The position numbers were made by a program, and so were the translations under genes. This document shows, in pieces, positions 1 through 9,900 of a stretch of DNA of 64,000 nt. The notes beneath the pieces were generated by a model, which made no database searches, had not been told where the DNA came from, and saw nothing but the letters and a program-made list of their open reading frames with translations. The DNA is from Polytrichum commune. Taxonomy: Eukaryota > Streptophyta > Polytrichopsida > Polytrichales > Polytrichaceae. Position 1 is the first letter of the stretch. Every line of letters starts with the position of its first letter. The DNA lies in the NCBI GenBank assembly GCA_950295325.1, contig OX485805.1, positions 49,562,758-49,626,757 on the forward strand. The letters are read 5' to 3'.

Positions 1-1739
1 TCAAACGAAGAATCCAGGGATCTTTCTATGGATCTCTCTATGATACGCCAATCAAATTGGGCCACACGCCTGAGCTCTTCACCTTCCTTCCTTTTCTTTG
101 ACACCAAATAGGGGAATTTAGCTACCACACTGCACACATGCATTTTACAGTCAGCCTGACACACATCTTTCACCACCTCAAAGTAGAAATAAGCTATGAT
201 TATCACATGGAAGGGTAGTTCCACAAACAGCGGAAATTTGATGGCTTCATTCAAGCAGTAGCATGACAGGAGAAATTATTCCACATGCACCTTTCCAGGT
301 GACTTTATTCAAACATAATAGTTTAAGTGAGAGAACTTCTAACAAAACCCTCTGCAGATTCGGAAGAAGCCTACTTCCACTCCATTGACACCATCAGGAA
401 TGTACTCATATTTGAAATACGAGCAACATCAGAGAATGTGATTAAGGTACTGTGGTCCTCTCCTATTTGGTTGTTTCAGCATTGGTTGACTGGACATTAG
501 GTGGCTTAGTTTTTCATCGTATTTGTGAGGAACCATCCTTGCTCAAGTATAATATGAGAAAAAGTAACTTCACCCGAGAGCTGGAATCATCCCACAAAGC
601 TGATATTTAACTATCCAGAATCAGGTAGCATCTCATGCCTTGTACCTGTCCATGGTGTGTTGTGAAACGAACACTGGTGTGGGGGGAATGTCATTGTTCG
701 CATTGAATGGTTGTACACCTCGAACATTGTCCAGGCCCAATATGGCATCCGCATGTTCATGTGTCAGTATCAGCTGTAGCCATACAGGGGAGTCACACAC
801 ACTGAGAGGATGGCATGAGGTTTGGGAAACTTCAAGGTAAATTGCATGACAACGAAGATGGTGAAAGAACATGAATCAACAGAGAGCGGTGATCTTCCTT
901 TTCTTACAGCATCTAGCCTTGGGATTTTGTAAGGCACAAACCAACGCAACACTTGCTCCTTGAAATCTTTGCCCGCATCAATTTGAATGTATCGCCGTTG
1001 ACCATCACCATGCTTGAAGCTGATCAGCAATGATGGGTTACACCTTTCAATCCAACAGCCCAAACCCACCTTCTCTTAATAAAATCCGTCTCTCCTGTCA
1101 TAATCCCTGCGCCAGGGATTCAACAGACTCAATACTACAAACTCTGATAAGCTTGACAGGGCAGCAGGTACTTTCTTAACCTTCGGCAGAAAAAAAGTTC
1201 ATCAATGGAGCAAGCAAGAAGAAGCAGGTGTCTTGTATTGTAGAGTACGAATACTGAAGCCAAGCCAACGACGTCAAATAGGAAATAGAAGAGTTGACTG
1301 CAGACAGACCCAAGTTACAGATGGCGACCATCTACAGGTATCCAATTTCACTTCTCTTGGTTTGTGTTCACCTTCATGGGTGGTGCAAAACACTAACAAA
1401 ACCCTCAACAGTTTTGGCTGGTCTCTTCGTCCAAGAAGTCCAGAACGTACAACATTTTAGTGATGTCAAAAATGGCTATGTTCCTTGTGTGTGGTGATTC
1501 AGATGGATGAAACTAGGTCTAATTGCATAGACAGAATATGAGTACCTGTAATTGCGATTTAATTCAGGAGGGCCCTTCATAGCCATGTGGCAGACCTCGC
1601 ACCGAGGATCGGTAGGGCGGATTAGGCAGAGGGGGCTTGGAACACCGGTGGAACATCCGGATCCCAACACTATCAACTCGGATCTGTCTGCACTCTCCAT
1701 CTCCGTGACAGCGAGATCATCCAGTGCACCATTCGCCAT
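1..1739 (-). CDS. PhnP-like metallo-beta-lactamase-fold hydrolase, 5' part (runs off left edge)
   Basis: Four exons can be chained in one frame on the minus strand: 1546-1739, 908-1043, 646-773 and 1-129; the last is cut by the window edge. Each junction has GT/AG and the phases agree (2, 0, 2). The start is the ATG at 1739; reading stays open a little further upstream but without an earlier ATG. The N-terminal part has the core LIVLGSGCSTGVPSP and a cysteine pair (CEVC) followed by NYRCNPSLLISF. The third exon holds the metal-binding signature THEHADAILGLD, and the fourth reads KFPYLVSKK and RRVAQFDWR. This is the order seen in plant MBL-fold hydrolases related to bacterial PhnP (cyclic phosphodiesterase) and tRNase Z. 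The substrate of the plant proteins is not established. HxHxDA replaces the more usual HxHxDH. The C-terminal half, with the remaining metal ligands, lies outside the window. Confidence 0.85.
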
Positions 1740-3274
1740 TTGAGAGGTACTCACAACCTCCTTTTCACCAACTTTTTCAACCTGCCAGTAGCCAAAGAGC
1801 TATTTAAAAGCTGGAGACTGAGTAACTTGCAGCACAGGTGAAAACCCAGCTTGCAGCTGAAGAAGGTGGACAAATTTGATGAAGCACCTGTAATATGACG
1901 TTTCACTCATCCACTCATCCATCTGCATATTTTCGCCTTCCCTTGATCAATTTAAATTAATAGCCACTCAGATGGAGGAGGAGACTTCAATCATCCGAAC
2001 CAAGAAAAACAATCTGCACAAGGATCTGACGTGGCTCTGAATAGACGAAATCCTAAAACAGAGTTTTGATGAGAAAATGAGGTCTACATTATGGATGTGA
2101 TGATATGGAGCAATGAAAACGACCACTGAAGACCTACATGTCTGATTGGGAAATCACAAAGCACCAGACCGTCTCGTTTCCGAAGCAGAAACCCCAACAT
2201 TTGATCAAGGTAACCCTAAATGCTGTTTCCGTAAACTGCAATTTTAAAGTTACCGCCAACCTATTATTGATCTTAACAATGCCACCGGGAACCCTCTGTG
2301 TGTTTCATTTGAATGCACAACCTTCTTACAGGCTTGAAGTTGAACTACATAACCCAGTTTCGAGCACCAACCTCTGGATGAGGCCCTCAATTAGCAGGAG
2401 GTTAATGCAGACACTCATGAACTTTTGCTTTTCAGTGACATTCAATCGATCGAAAAGAGGCGAGAGCATTTTCAAAGTGTGATCTGTTTCCCGGGACTTG
2501 CCAATAAAGCTTTTGTAATTGCAACACCTAAAGAATATCAGATCTATTCGATAACCAGGAGAGGGCGTCCACAACAACATGCTTCACGACCGGCCATTGC
2601 CCCTCTTTTCTTTAGCATGATCCTAAGAACATGTAGACGGGTAAGTTAGTACCTGACCTTCAATTTGCAGGTTGCTTTGTTGAACCTCAGCTTCTCCGAA
2701 GTAAGTAACTCAGCTCCAACGGTGGCAGGGAGTGACGATCTGTACTTGCAAGTCCTCAATCTTTCCGGGTAAGTAAGTTAGAAGGCACAAAGCAAAAATC
2801 AAAAAGCAAAAAAGCAAAGAAGCAGTTGAGAGGTCAGGAGTTTAGGCAACCAGAGACAAAGAATATACTAACTTAAAAGAAGCTGATGAGCTTTATTGAA
2901 GTAAATGCAAAAATCATTGCCAATTCTGAAACAGCGTCTGTAGCCTTGTCAGCAAACCCAAAGTCGTGTTCTGTAGCCTTGTCAGCAGACCCAAAGTGGT
3001 GTTCCTAGTTGGCGCGCATGTGGCAGGTACTTTAAATACACACCTGGATTTTTGTAAGTTTATACCGACAAAAGCATTTCACACAGCTGAATCATCAATT
3101 TCTGGCAACCACCATGCCAATTTATCTGCTCACTATTAAGTAAGGGATGTGGACTGTTTTTCAGTTCAATTCTCATGTTCTCCAACTTCTACCGATCAGA
3201 TTTACACAACAAAACTTGTGTTGCAGTAGCAAATTCACGATGAAGCATCAGCAAAAATCAGACCTCGTCTGATT
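1740..3274. other. Intergenic; no gene recognised
   Basis: Only short unrelated open frames occur. A stretch near 2669-2768 reads open between an AG and a GTAAGT and contains two leucine-rich phrases (VALLNLSF, LQVLNLSG), but no neighbouring exon supports it. The 5' flank of the hydrolase lies at the left end. Confidence 0.5.
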
Positions 3275-3276
3275 TA

Positions 3277-3831
3277 CAGTAGCCTCCTGCCTAAGTACGC
3301 ACCCGTTTAAGTACGCATCCCGGTAAAGTATGCATTATTTTCCCGAAAAAATAGGGTTCAGATTTATTTAGTTCAACATGTCATGGATTGTCATTTGGCG
3401 CAAGTTTTAAAGATTCTTGAGTTTGGCTTTCAAGGTGACAGCCCGGACCTTACTTTGAAACGATTCAAACAACTTTCTAAGATCATTGAATGTTTCCTCA
3501 GCCTCTTCTCGAACTTCGGAGTAGAGCAATTGATAAGACATTAAGGCAGATTGCTCTAGGATTTGCTCCCGCTTGCCCAACACCTTTCTGATAGCTCCTT
3601 CACTAACATCGTACTCGTGCGCTATAGCCCTTTTATTGTGAGCATTTGTCTTGCTCAACTTCGCTATGATATCACATCGATGGGACTCATTGAGGCGTTT
3701 CCCGTCCGGTTTCTTCGACATTGCAACCGAATCAAGCGATTAGGAACCCTAAACCCTAAAGTGCGCACCTACCGGCTAAGTACGCACCATCCTCTCAGGT
3801 TCAAGTTGCGTACTTAGGCGGGAGGCTACTG
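3277..3831. mobile_element. 555-bp pogo/Tigger-type DNA transposon with a truncated coding region
   Basis: Terminal inverted repeats of 24 bp lie at 3277-3300 and 3808-3831 and match at 23 of 24 positions; both start CAGTAGCCTCC. A TA dinucleotide flanks each end (3275-3276 and 3832-3833), the target-site duplication of the Tc1/mariner-pogo superfamily. Just inside the ends the motif TAAGTACGCA recurs (3292, 3309, a variant near 3325, and near 3777), which looks like subterminal transposase-binding repeats. The interior carries one open frame on the minus strand (3407-3721) with only a DNA-binding domain. The near-perfect repeats suggest recent movement, necessarily with a transposase supplied from elsewhere. 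Confidence 0.88.
3407..3721 (-). CDS. Stand-alone CENP-B/psq-like helix-turn-helix protein inside the 555-bp element
   Basis: This 104-residue frame starts with ATG at 3721. Residues about 8-50 (KRLNESHRCDIIAKLS, then RAIAHEYDVSEGAIRKVL) have the pattern of the N-terminal helix-turn-helix of pogo/Tigger transposases and CENP-B. The rest (VREEAEETFNDLRKLF) is charged and probably helical. The second DNA-binding half and the whole DDE catalytic domain are missing, so it cannot be an active transposase. It could bind the element's ends and act as a repressor, or be a leftover frame that is never expressed. The frame is intact, and the element's ends are nearly identical, which favours a young copy. 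Function is inferred only. Confidence 0.6.
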   Translation of the reverse strand: MSKKPDGKRLNESHRCDIIAKLSKTNAHNKRAIAHEYDVSEGAIRKVLGKREQILEQSALMSYQLLYSEVREEAEETFNDLRKLFESFQSKVRAVTLKAKLKNL

Positions 3832-3833
3832 TA

Positions 3834-4730
3834 GTCATGGTTGTTAAAAGTACATGTTTGTCGAAGTCCTTAACTGGAATACAAAGGTCCTCCCAACCAT
3901 GTTCATTATTGAGTGTGTAGAATAGTTAATAGAATTTGAAGACGTACTCCAATCTCTTTTAAGCATGTGTCACCATATCAACACACCTAACCACGTGCCA
4001 ATCAAAAATAATATGTGTCTGATTAAGAATAGCACCTGAATAACACCTGCATTCCTTATATGCAATTGCAGCTTATCAGAGCGAAGAATACCCTAATTCT
4101 GATGTAGTGCTTGCTTGTACCAGTTTTGCATGCATCCTCACATGTTCTGTGATGTGTCCTGAACTGGATCACATGTCAATGAGATTGTGGAATTGGATCT
4201 GCATTGTTGGTAAGTAAGTAACTTAAGCCCCTCCCAGTCATGAGGGATCAAGAAAACCAGGGTAATTTTCGTGGAGGAGGACATGGCACTGGGGTTCTTG
4301 ACAGAGTCATGTTGGAGATATGTGATTAATTTGATTCAGGGCAAGAAATACACACAACTTGTTGAGGCAATTGCATTGAGTCCTCCCTCAGATGATAATG
4401 CTAGTCCAAGCGATCATGATGAGGTACGAGTGCATCCCAGGACAAATTTGTATCATCACTTGCCGTTGACCGATCCGGTGTGGCGATTGAATGATCACAT
4501 TGTGTGGTGAGTTTCAAAGTTATGCCGATGGAAGATTTTGTGATGTGCTTTAATGATCTGTATTCGATGTTTGTCAGCAACTGGTTCATATCGCAATGAA
4601 TGTCTCCTTGCCACACGCGTCGATGCCATTGCCCACTACATACTAAGAATCTGTCTTGATTATTATATGATCATCTTAGGCCACTCATTCTTCAATCTAC
4701 TGTACAATCATCATCTTGGTCCGAGAAACA
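3834..4730. other. Intergenic; no gene recognised apart from repeat R1
   Basis: A 79-codon frame at 4271-4510 starts with ATG but resembles nothing I know and has no supporting exon signals. Confidence 0.4.
3923..4046 (+). repeat. Copy of dispersed repeat family R1
   Basis: R1 is a roughly 100-120 bp sequence found at least eleven times in this window, in both orientations. Its landmarks are TCCAATCTC, then a form of ACATGTGTC, then a form of CACTCCAATA and finally GTCTGATTAAGAA. This copy has all of them. It shares the preceding phrase ATAGAATTTGAAGA with the copy at 11040. Confidence 0.6.
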
Positions 4731-5490
4731 ATACTACTGTTCTCCCTCTTTAGTATGACACGTTTGGGAAACACAGAAAAAGTTGTATTATCAAGGTGTC
4801 GTCTTCTCATTAATATGAAAAATGGCGTAAAGTTGTCGTATTATTGAGGGAATGCGAAAACATAAGTAATACGAGCTTAAAAATATGTACAATGAGTTTA
4901 AGCAATATAGATGGTATGAAATAATAATTTATAACTCCAAACAAATACAAATATTTTCAAGAACTCTTGAAATAGGAGTCCAAAGATCTTTGGTGTTGCC
5001 TATCCAAGTTAGCAATCGTCATCTGATCTAAATTCCCTACTAACTTTTGAAAACTAATAATTTCATTGACACCAAAATATAAAGAGTTCTCTCATAAGAA
5101 ATTAGACAACAATGATGCATGACGTTCAACATCAAGATATTGGTGATACTATATCACCTGTGTACAAGGCAACATACGAGGCAGGAGGCCACTCTAACCC
5201 TAATCATGTCCATAGCACACTAGTAACCCTAATTATCATTAAGTTCCCAATGATAAGTGAAGTTCCCAAGTAGTTCCCAAGTGAAAATGGATGCATTCTA
5301 GATGTACATAACATAGATGAAAAGAATTTCAGCGTTAACTACCTCTTTAATATGACAAAACGGAGATTCTAAATGTCGCGTTATCGAGTGTTGTAGTCGT
5401 ATATATAAAAGAGGGAGTTTTGCACTAGAAAGTTTGGTCTCACAAAAATGTGTTGTAATATCGAGGGTGTTGTAGTAATGAGAGATTAGA
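4731..5490. repeat. Possible degenerate MITE
   Basis: The phrase CCTCTTTARTATGACA occurs at 4745 and again near 5342. Phrases of the type GTTGTATTATCAAGGTG / GTTGTAATATCGAGGGTG lie near 4782 and 5452. The outer ends show weak inverted similarity (TACTGTTCTCCCTC against the complement of GAGGGTGTTGTAGTA). This resembles the end structure of the pogo-type elements elsewhere in the window but is much more decayed. Boundaries are uncertain. Confidence 0.3.
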
Positions 5491-7897
5491 TTGTATTCGC
5501 TATGTGGTGTGGGTAACAATTTTTCCTGACATGATGTGCAACTCGCTTAAGTTTGTGTACACGTGGTAAAGGCAAGCTTCAAGTTAGAATCGGATATTCA
5601 AACTTCAAAGTTCGAGAGTTGGGGGTCATGGCCAAGGATTCCCCTCTTTACTAATTTCAAAGAAAAGAAGAAAGCAAGTGCACATGACGAGCTTAGACTA
5701 TTATTTTCCAAAATTATTAAGACAGTGGGAGAGAGGGTACATGATGTGGCTTTGGATCCTTCTTCTCAAACGCTTAACATTGTTCCTTGACTTGCACTTA
5801 ATGATTTATATTGACAATCCACCTCGCTTGTTGGATTGCTCATATCTTCGGAATTCTACTGATTTTTTTTTTAAAAAAAAAATCTTCTTTTTGTTAAAAA
5901 CCATGCACATGTTTTTTTTTTTACCAAAATCATGATCTATCTTGTGACACTTTATTGTGACAATCCAAATACTTAAATTGAAAGCATTGAATTATAAGGG
6001 GCCGTCTTACACCCAGTGATATTCTTAAAACCACATAAATTAGACTTTGTGTTCACTAAAATGAAAGTCCATTGTATTGGGCTTCGACATGAAAATACAT
6101 AGACATTGTGAAACCCAAGCCGGGGGTCATGAGGGATGCGTATCAAAAGCATGTCCTTGAACATTTAGTTGTAGGTAAAGTTGTGGATCTCGCATTGAAA
6201 TTTCAAAGTTACAAACATCATTAACTACTGAAACTCTTGCATGCTTCTTGGAAGAATGTCATCTCTGCCTTTCTCAAAGTGAAAGCTTTTCTTAACATTA
6301 GCATAAATGCTAACATACTCATAAATTACGAGACTTCTTGCACACTGAAATTCCGAAGGCCCAAGTTATATCTCAATATTTCGATTCGTGTTTAGGGCTT
6401 GAATTTTACATTTTGATACTGCATACAAGATTCAAAGTTGTGAAATGATTGATAATATGCTATTGATGACTTCACATAATTCAACTGCATGGTTGTGTTC
6501 TATTCTGTATTTAGCCTTCGACTTGGGCCTCCACTATTTTACCTTCATGGGAAGAAACTTAGTTAATAGGAAGAAATTAACGTCAATATGACTAGTGAAT
6601 ATTGTCAAAGAATAATATTGTTATGAATAGTATTTTCAATGAAGAGTGCCTAGATTCATGTAAATAATGCCAAGATGAACAATGATTCTTGTGAGTAGGC
6701 CGGGAATATAATTCCACCCAAGTTTTTAAGTGTCAGCATGAATGTATGAATAATAAATGAAAATTGCTACTTTGTTCAGGGGCCCCACATAATATAATTG
6801 ACATATTCCAAGGTCAATGCCAACTGACCCACATGGTTGAATAATGTTATGGATGAGCTACATAAGCACCTCTCTACTACTAGCTAGAATACATTGGGCA
6901 ATTTAATTTTTTTATGGGAAGATTCTTCTTCTTCTTCTTCTAGATGTATTGGCATTGCATTGGTGCCCATATTCTCTTTTAGTGGTCTTCCTCACTACAC
7001 TAAAATGTGTGATTTGTGGCCATCGGAAAAGAATGTGGATGGTATAAATTGTGTATGTATAACATGTTGAGCATATTGTGGGGATTGAAGTATTGTCCGT
7101 GTCTTTAGTATGAACACAATGAAATGTAATTCCTGGAAACCAAAAGGCTTGTGGGACTTAAAGTACATCAAGATGGGTGTCAAATTGCCTAATTGCCATG
7201 TATAGCGGAGTGCAGTAGCCTTCATGAGATAGAGGTTAATATCAACTTAATGGTCCAATTGAAAGAAAGACTTGGGACTCCCTCATATTACCCTCTCAAA
7301 TAGTTATTAAAACTTATGTCCAATGGAGTTGTATAGGAGACACTCCAACACAAAGTGTGCCTCATTTTGAACTACATTTATGAGTAGAAATGGCATAATC
7401 TATAATCTTTAGAGAGGGGATAGTCAAGCACTATCCAAATAATTCTAGTAAATCATGATTATTTCTAGTAAGTACATTTTATAATTAATTAGGCTTGATT
7501 AATTTGGTAAGCATACATTTTGATTTAATTGGGTTTAATTAGGATTGATTGTAATTAATTAGACTTAATTACATTCAATCACACTTAATTAATTTAAATG
7601 CATATGAATACTTTGTGAAAGCAGAAGGTATTCACTATACTATAATATTTAACATACTAAAAATAAAACAATAAAATTTAGTTCCATTTTAAGAATAACA
7701 AAGACTCTTTCAATGGCAAGTAGCAAAAAATATAACCTCAGTGCTAGTGAGGGTTTTGTAATATTTTTTTATTTCCAAGTTAATTACATGCTTTATTGAT
7801 GGTTTCACTTTGATAATGAAATCCCAGTCAATTGTTTATTTACTCAATGAAAGTGAACATGTATATTGGATTTTGGACCTTGAAGGTGAAGTGCACT
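5491..7897. other. AT-rich gene-free stretch
   Basis: No coding exon is recognisable. Notable are homopolymer T/A runs near 5863-5882 and 5912-5922, a TTC microsatellite near 6925-6942, and an imperfect array of TTAATTAGG / CTTAATTA motifs at about 7478-7600. Confidence 0.5.
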
Positions 7898-8069
7898 CGA
7901 TATGGGATTTGTGGATAAGTGGCCTTCAAGAATGTAAGGGCAATGGTTTTTTCGAAGTCGGGCGGGTGGGCAGAAGTTTTTGGTCGAGTCCAAAAAATTT
8001 GGATTTCTCTTTGGGCAACTGTCCTTGCCCAAATCTACCTCCCCCGAAAAGTTCGGGGGGGGGGGGGGG
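7898..8069 (+). repeat. Dispersed repeat R2, copy 1, ending in a 15-G run
   Basis: This stretch matches 30862-31027 in inverted orientation. Shared phrases include ATATGGGATTTGTGGA, AAGTGGCCTTCAAGAATG and, in mutated form, the C-rich TGCCCGCC-type segment. The copy ends at 8055-8069 in fifteen consecutive G. The low divergence over more than 150 bp shows a dispersed element, class unknown. Confidence 0.6.
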
Positions 8070-8164
8070 TAACGTCCCCCCATATATAGTTTCATGATTT
8101 TTAATCTAAGTTGGAAGCACATGATGTTATTCTGCAACCAAAGTGTCGGTTGTCTTCCTTGACA

Positions 8165-8560
8165 GATTTGGAAGGCTAAGGTCCCAAGTCTCAAGTCTCA
8201 CTTGTGTTAGCCAGTCCCAACATGAAGTCAAATTTCCAACTTTTGAGCCTCAAGAAACCATTAAAATATAGTTAATTATCATTAAAGTCGGATCTTGATT
8301 ATTTTATGCAAAAATGTTTGTAGTACTTGTGTTGAGAGTTCGGACTAGCTTTTTGCTTGACCCAACTCTCAACACAAGTCCCAAGCCTTACTTTCAAAAC
8401 ATGTTGTCATGTAGGCATCAATGTCATACTTGGGACTTAGGACTTGGGACCTTGTGTGCGGTGGTAAGTCCCAACTTCCATGCTCTTAATGGGTGAGATT
8501 GCACAAATTGACCTCAAGTGACTTGGGTCTTAGGACTTGGGACCCCGTTTGAACCAGCCC
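8165..8560 (+). mobile_element. MITE-like repeat R3, copy 1
   Basis: About 390 bp here match 56470-56822 in the same orientation. Both copies contain GTCTCAAGTCCCAAGTC-type ends pointing inward, the internal phrases AACACAAGTCCCAAG, ATGTAGGCATC and GATTGACCTCAAGTGACT, and a right end of GGACC(N)GTGTGAACC type. The right end here, read inward, is AGGGCTGGTTCAAAC, which resembles hAT-family terminal repeats. The exact left end of this copy is unclear. Confidence 0.55.
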
Positions 8561-8912
8561 TAATTAGGCTCACTTGGAAAACAACCTGTAGTGCTCACAA
8601 CACAAGTGCCAAACCAATCATTACTCATATGCACACCTTATTGAGTCATACTCACAAGTTTTGAGAGCATGTGCAGTGGTTCTCCATACAACGCCCCGGA
8701 ATGGAAGAGTGTTGGGTTTAGCCTGCGAGTTGAACCCACATGTCATACTTGAACGTTGCAATTATATCGGCGGGGCCCGGAAAGCCCTCCCGGATTGGAA
8801 TAGCTTGGTTATATTGTAGCCCAATTTTCAACTCCTCTACAAAAGAATCAACTATCAATACCTCACATTCTTTGACCAAGTGATTGTACTTGAGTGTAGG
8901 TTACCATTTGGA

Positions 8913-9520
8913 GCAAGGCTAATTTTTCACAAAGTTTTTGCCCGTCCACGTTCAAAAACTTTGAAAGGCAAAAAAAATTGCAACGTGTCCCAAAACCGGT
9001 AATTTCTAAACCAACCCGTCCATGGAAAGGTTAAAGAAAAAACAACCTGTCCCAAAACCGGTTTGAAAATGAAAATACCTGTCCCGCAAGAGGTATAAAT
9101 AAGTCTCTTACAATGTTGGTAAAAAATTAGAAAATAAAATAAAAACCTAAAGATGTCGGCATGTGACTGGTTGCACTTGGAAACAATAGGATCTTGCTAG
9201 TACACCCCATTCTAAATTTTGTGGTTGATAAAGTAATGTATGCAGGTGAATCAAGCACTTCAAGATTGATATTTTGATTGGGTATCAGTGGTTTGATTGC
9301 ATTATGCTTATATTCACATGTCATATATGACATAATGTAACTGATATTTGTACCATTTCTTTTTTTTGGGAAAAAATATCAAAAAAATTGTTATTTTTAG
9401 AACCCGTCCAAAGTGAATTTGACACGTCCAAAAACCGGTTCATTTTCTAAGAACCCGTCCACTGGAATTTTTTTTTTATGAACATGTCCCTGGACATGTT
9501 AGGGACCTTGTGAAAAATCA
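8913..9520. mobile_element. MITE-like element with GATTTTTCACAA-type ends
   Basis: The left end reads CTAATTTTTCACAAAG (about 8918-8933) and the right end CTTGTGAAAAATCACC (about 9505-9520), an inverted pair. Inside both ends a short motif of CCCGTCCA / CCTGTCCC / CATGTCCC type with AACCGGT is repeated several times (8941, 9017, 9048, 9080 on the left; 9404, 9451, 9486 on the right). No transposase is encoded. Superfamily is not clear because no convincing target duplication is visible. Confidence 0.5.
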
Positions 9521-9900
9521 CCATTGGTTTAGAGTTACATGTTGCTATAAATTAAGACTGACACTATCGACTTCTCCCAAGTAGCTTTGTCACAACATGT
9601 CCCTTGACGTGCATGCTAACTATTTACAATATTTGAGTGAAAAATTTACACTCCGGCAAAACGTCATGCAACAATGCAAAACGCCAAGTGTTACCGGTGC
9701 TAATAGGGCTTATTAGTGTAGTTTACATTTGATTATTGATTTCTTCTACCATGTGCCACATTGTGCTTTGCAAGTTGCCGCACAAGATTCATGCATAGAT
9801 TAAAAGAAGATAACTACATTCCACACCACTAGATCCAAATTCAACACAACAATCACATCACACTTCACCCTAAGTTGGAGATTTACAATGCTTAAGCTTC

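Noticed and set aside
386-445. Open stretch on the minus strand reading SDVARISNMSTF after an AG
   Set aside because: It resembles a later part of the MBL-fold hydrolase, but the true fourth exon (1-129) carries the expected KFPYLVSKK block, so this lies inside intron 3 and precedes the wrong part of the protein.
1740-1754. Upstream extension of the hydrolase frame by five codons
   Set aside because: The first codon is GTG; the first ATG is at 1739.
3747-3760. Telomere-like CCCTAAACCCTAAA
   Set aside because: Only two units, inside the 555-bp transposon; too short for an interstitial telomere array.
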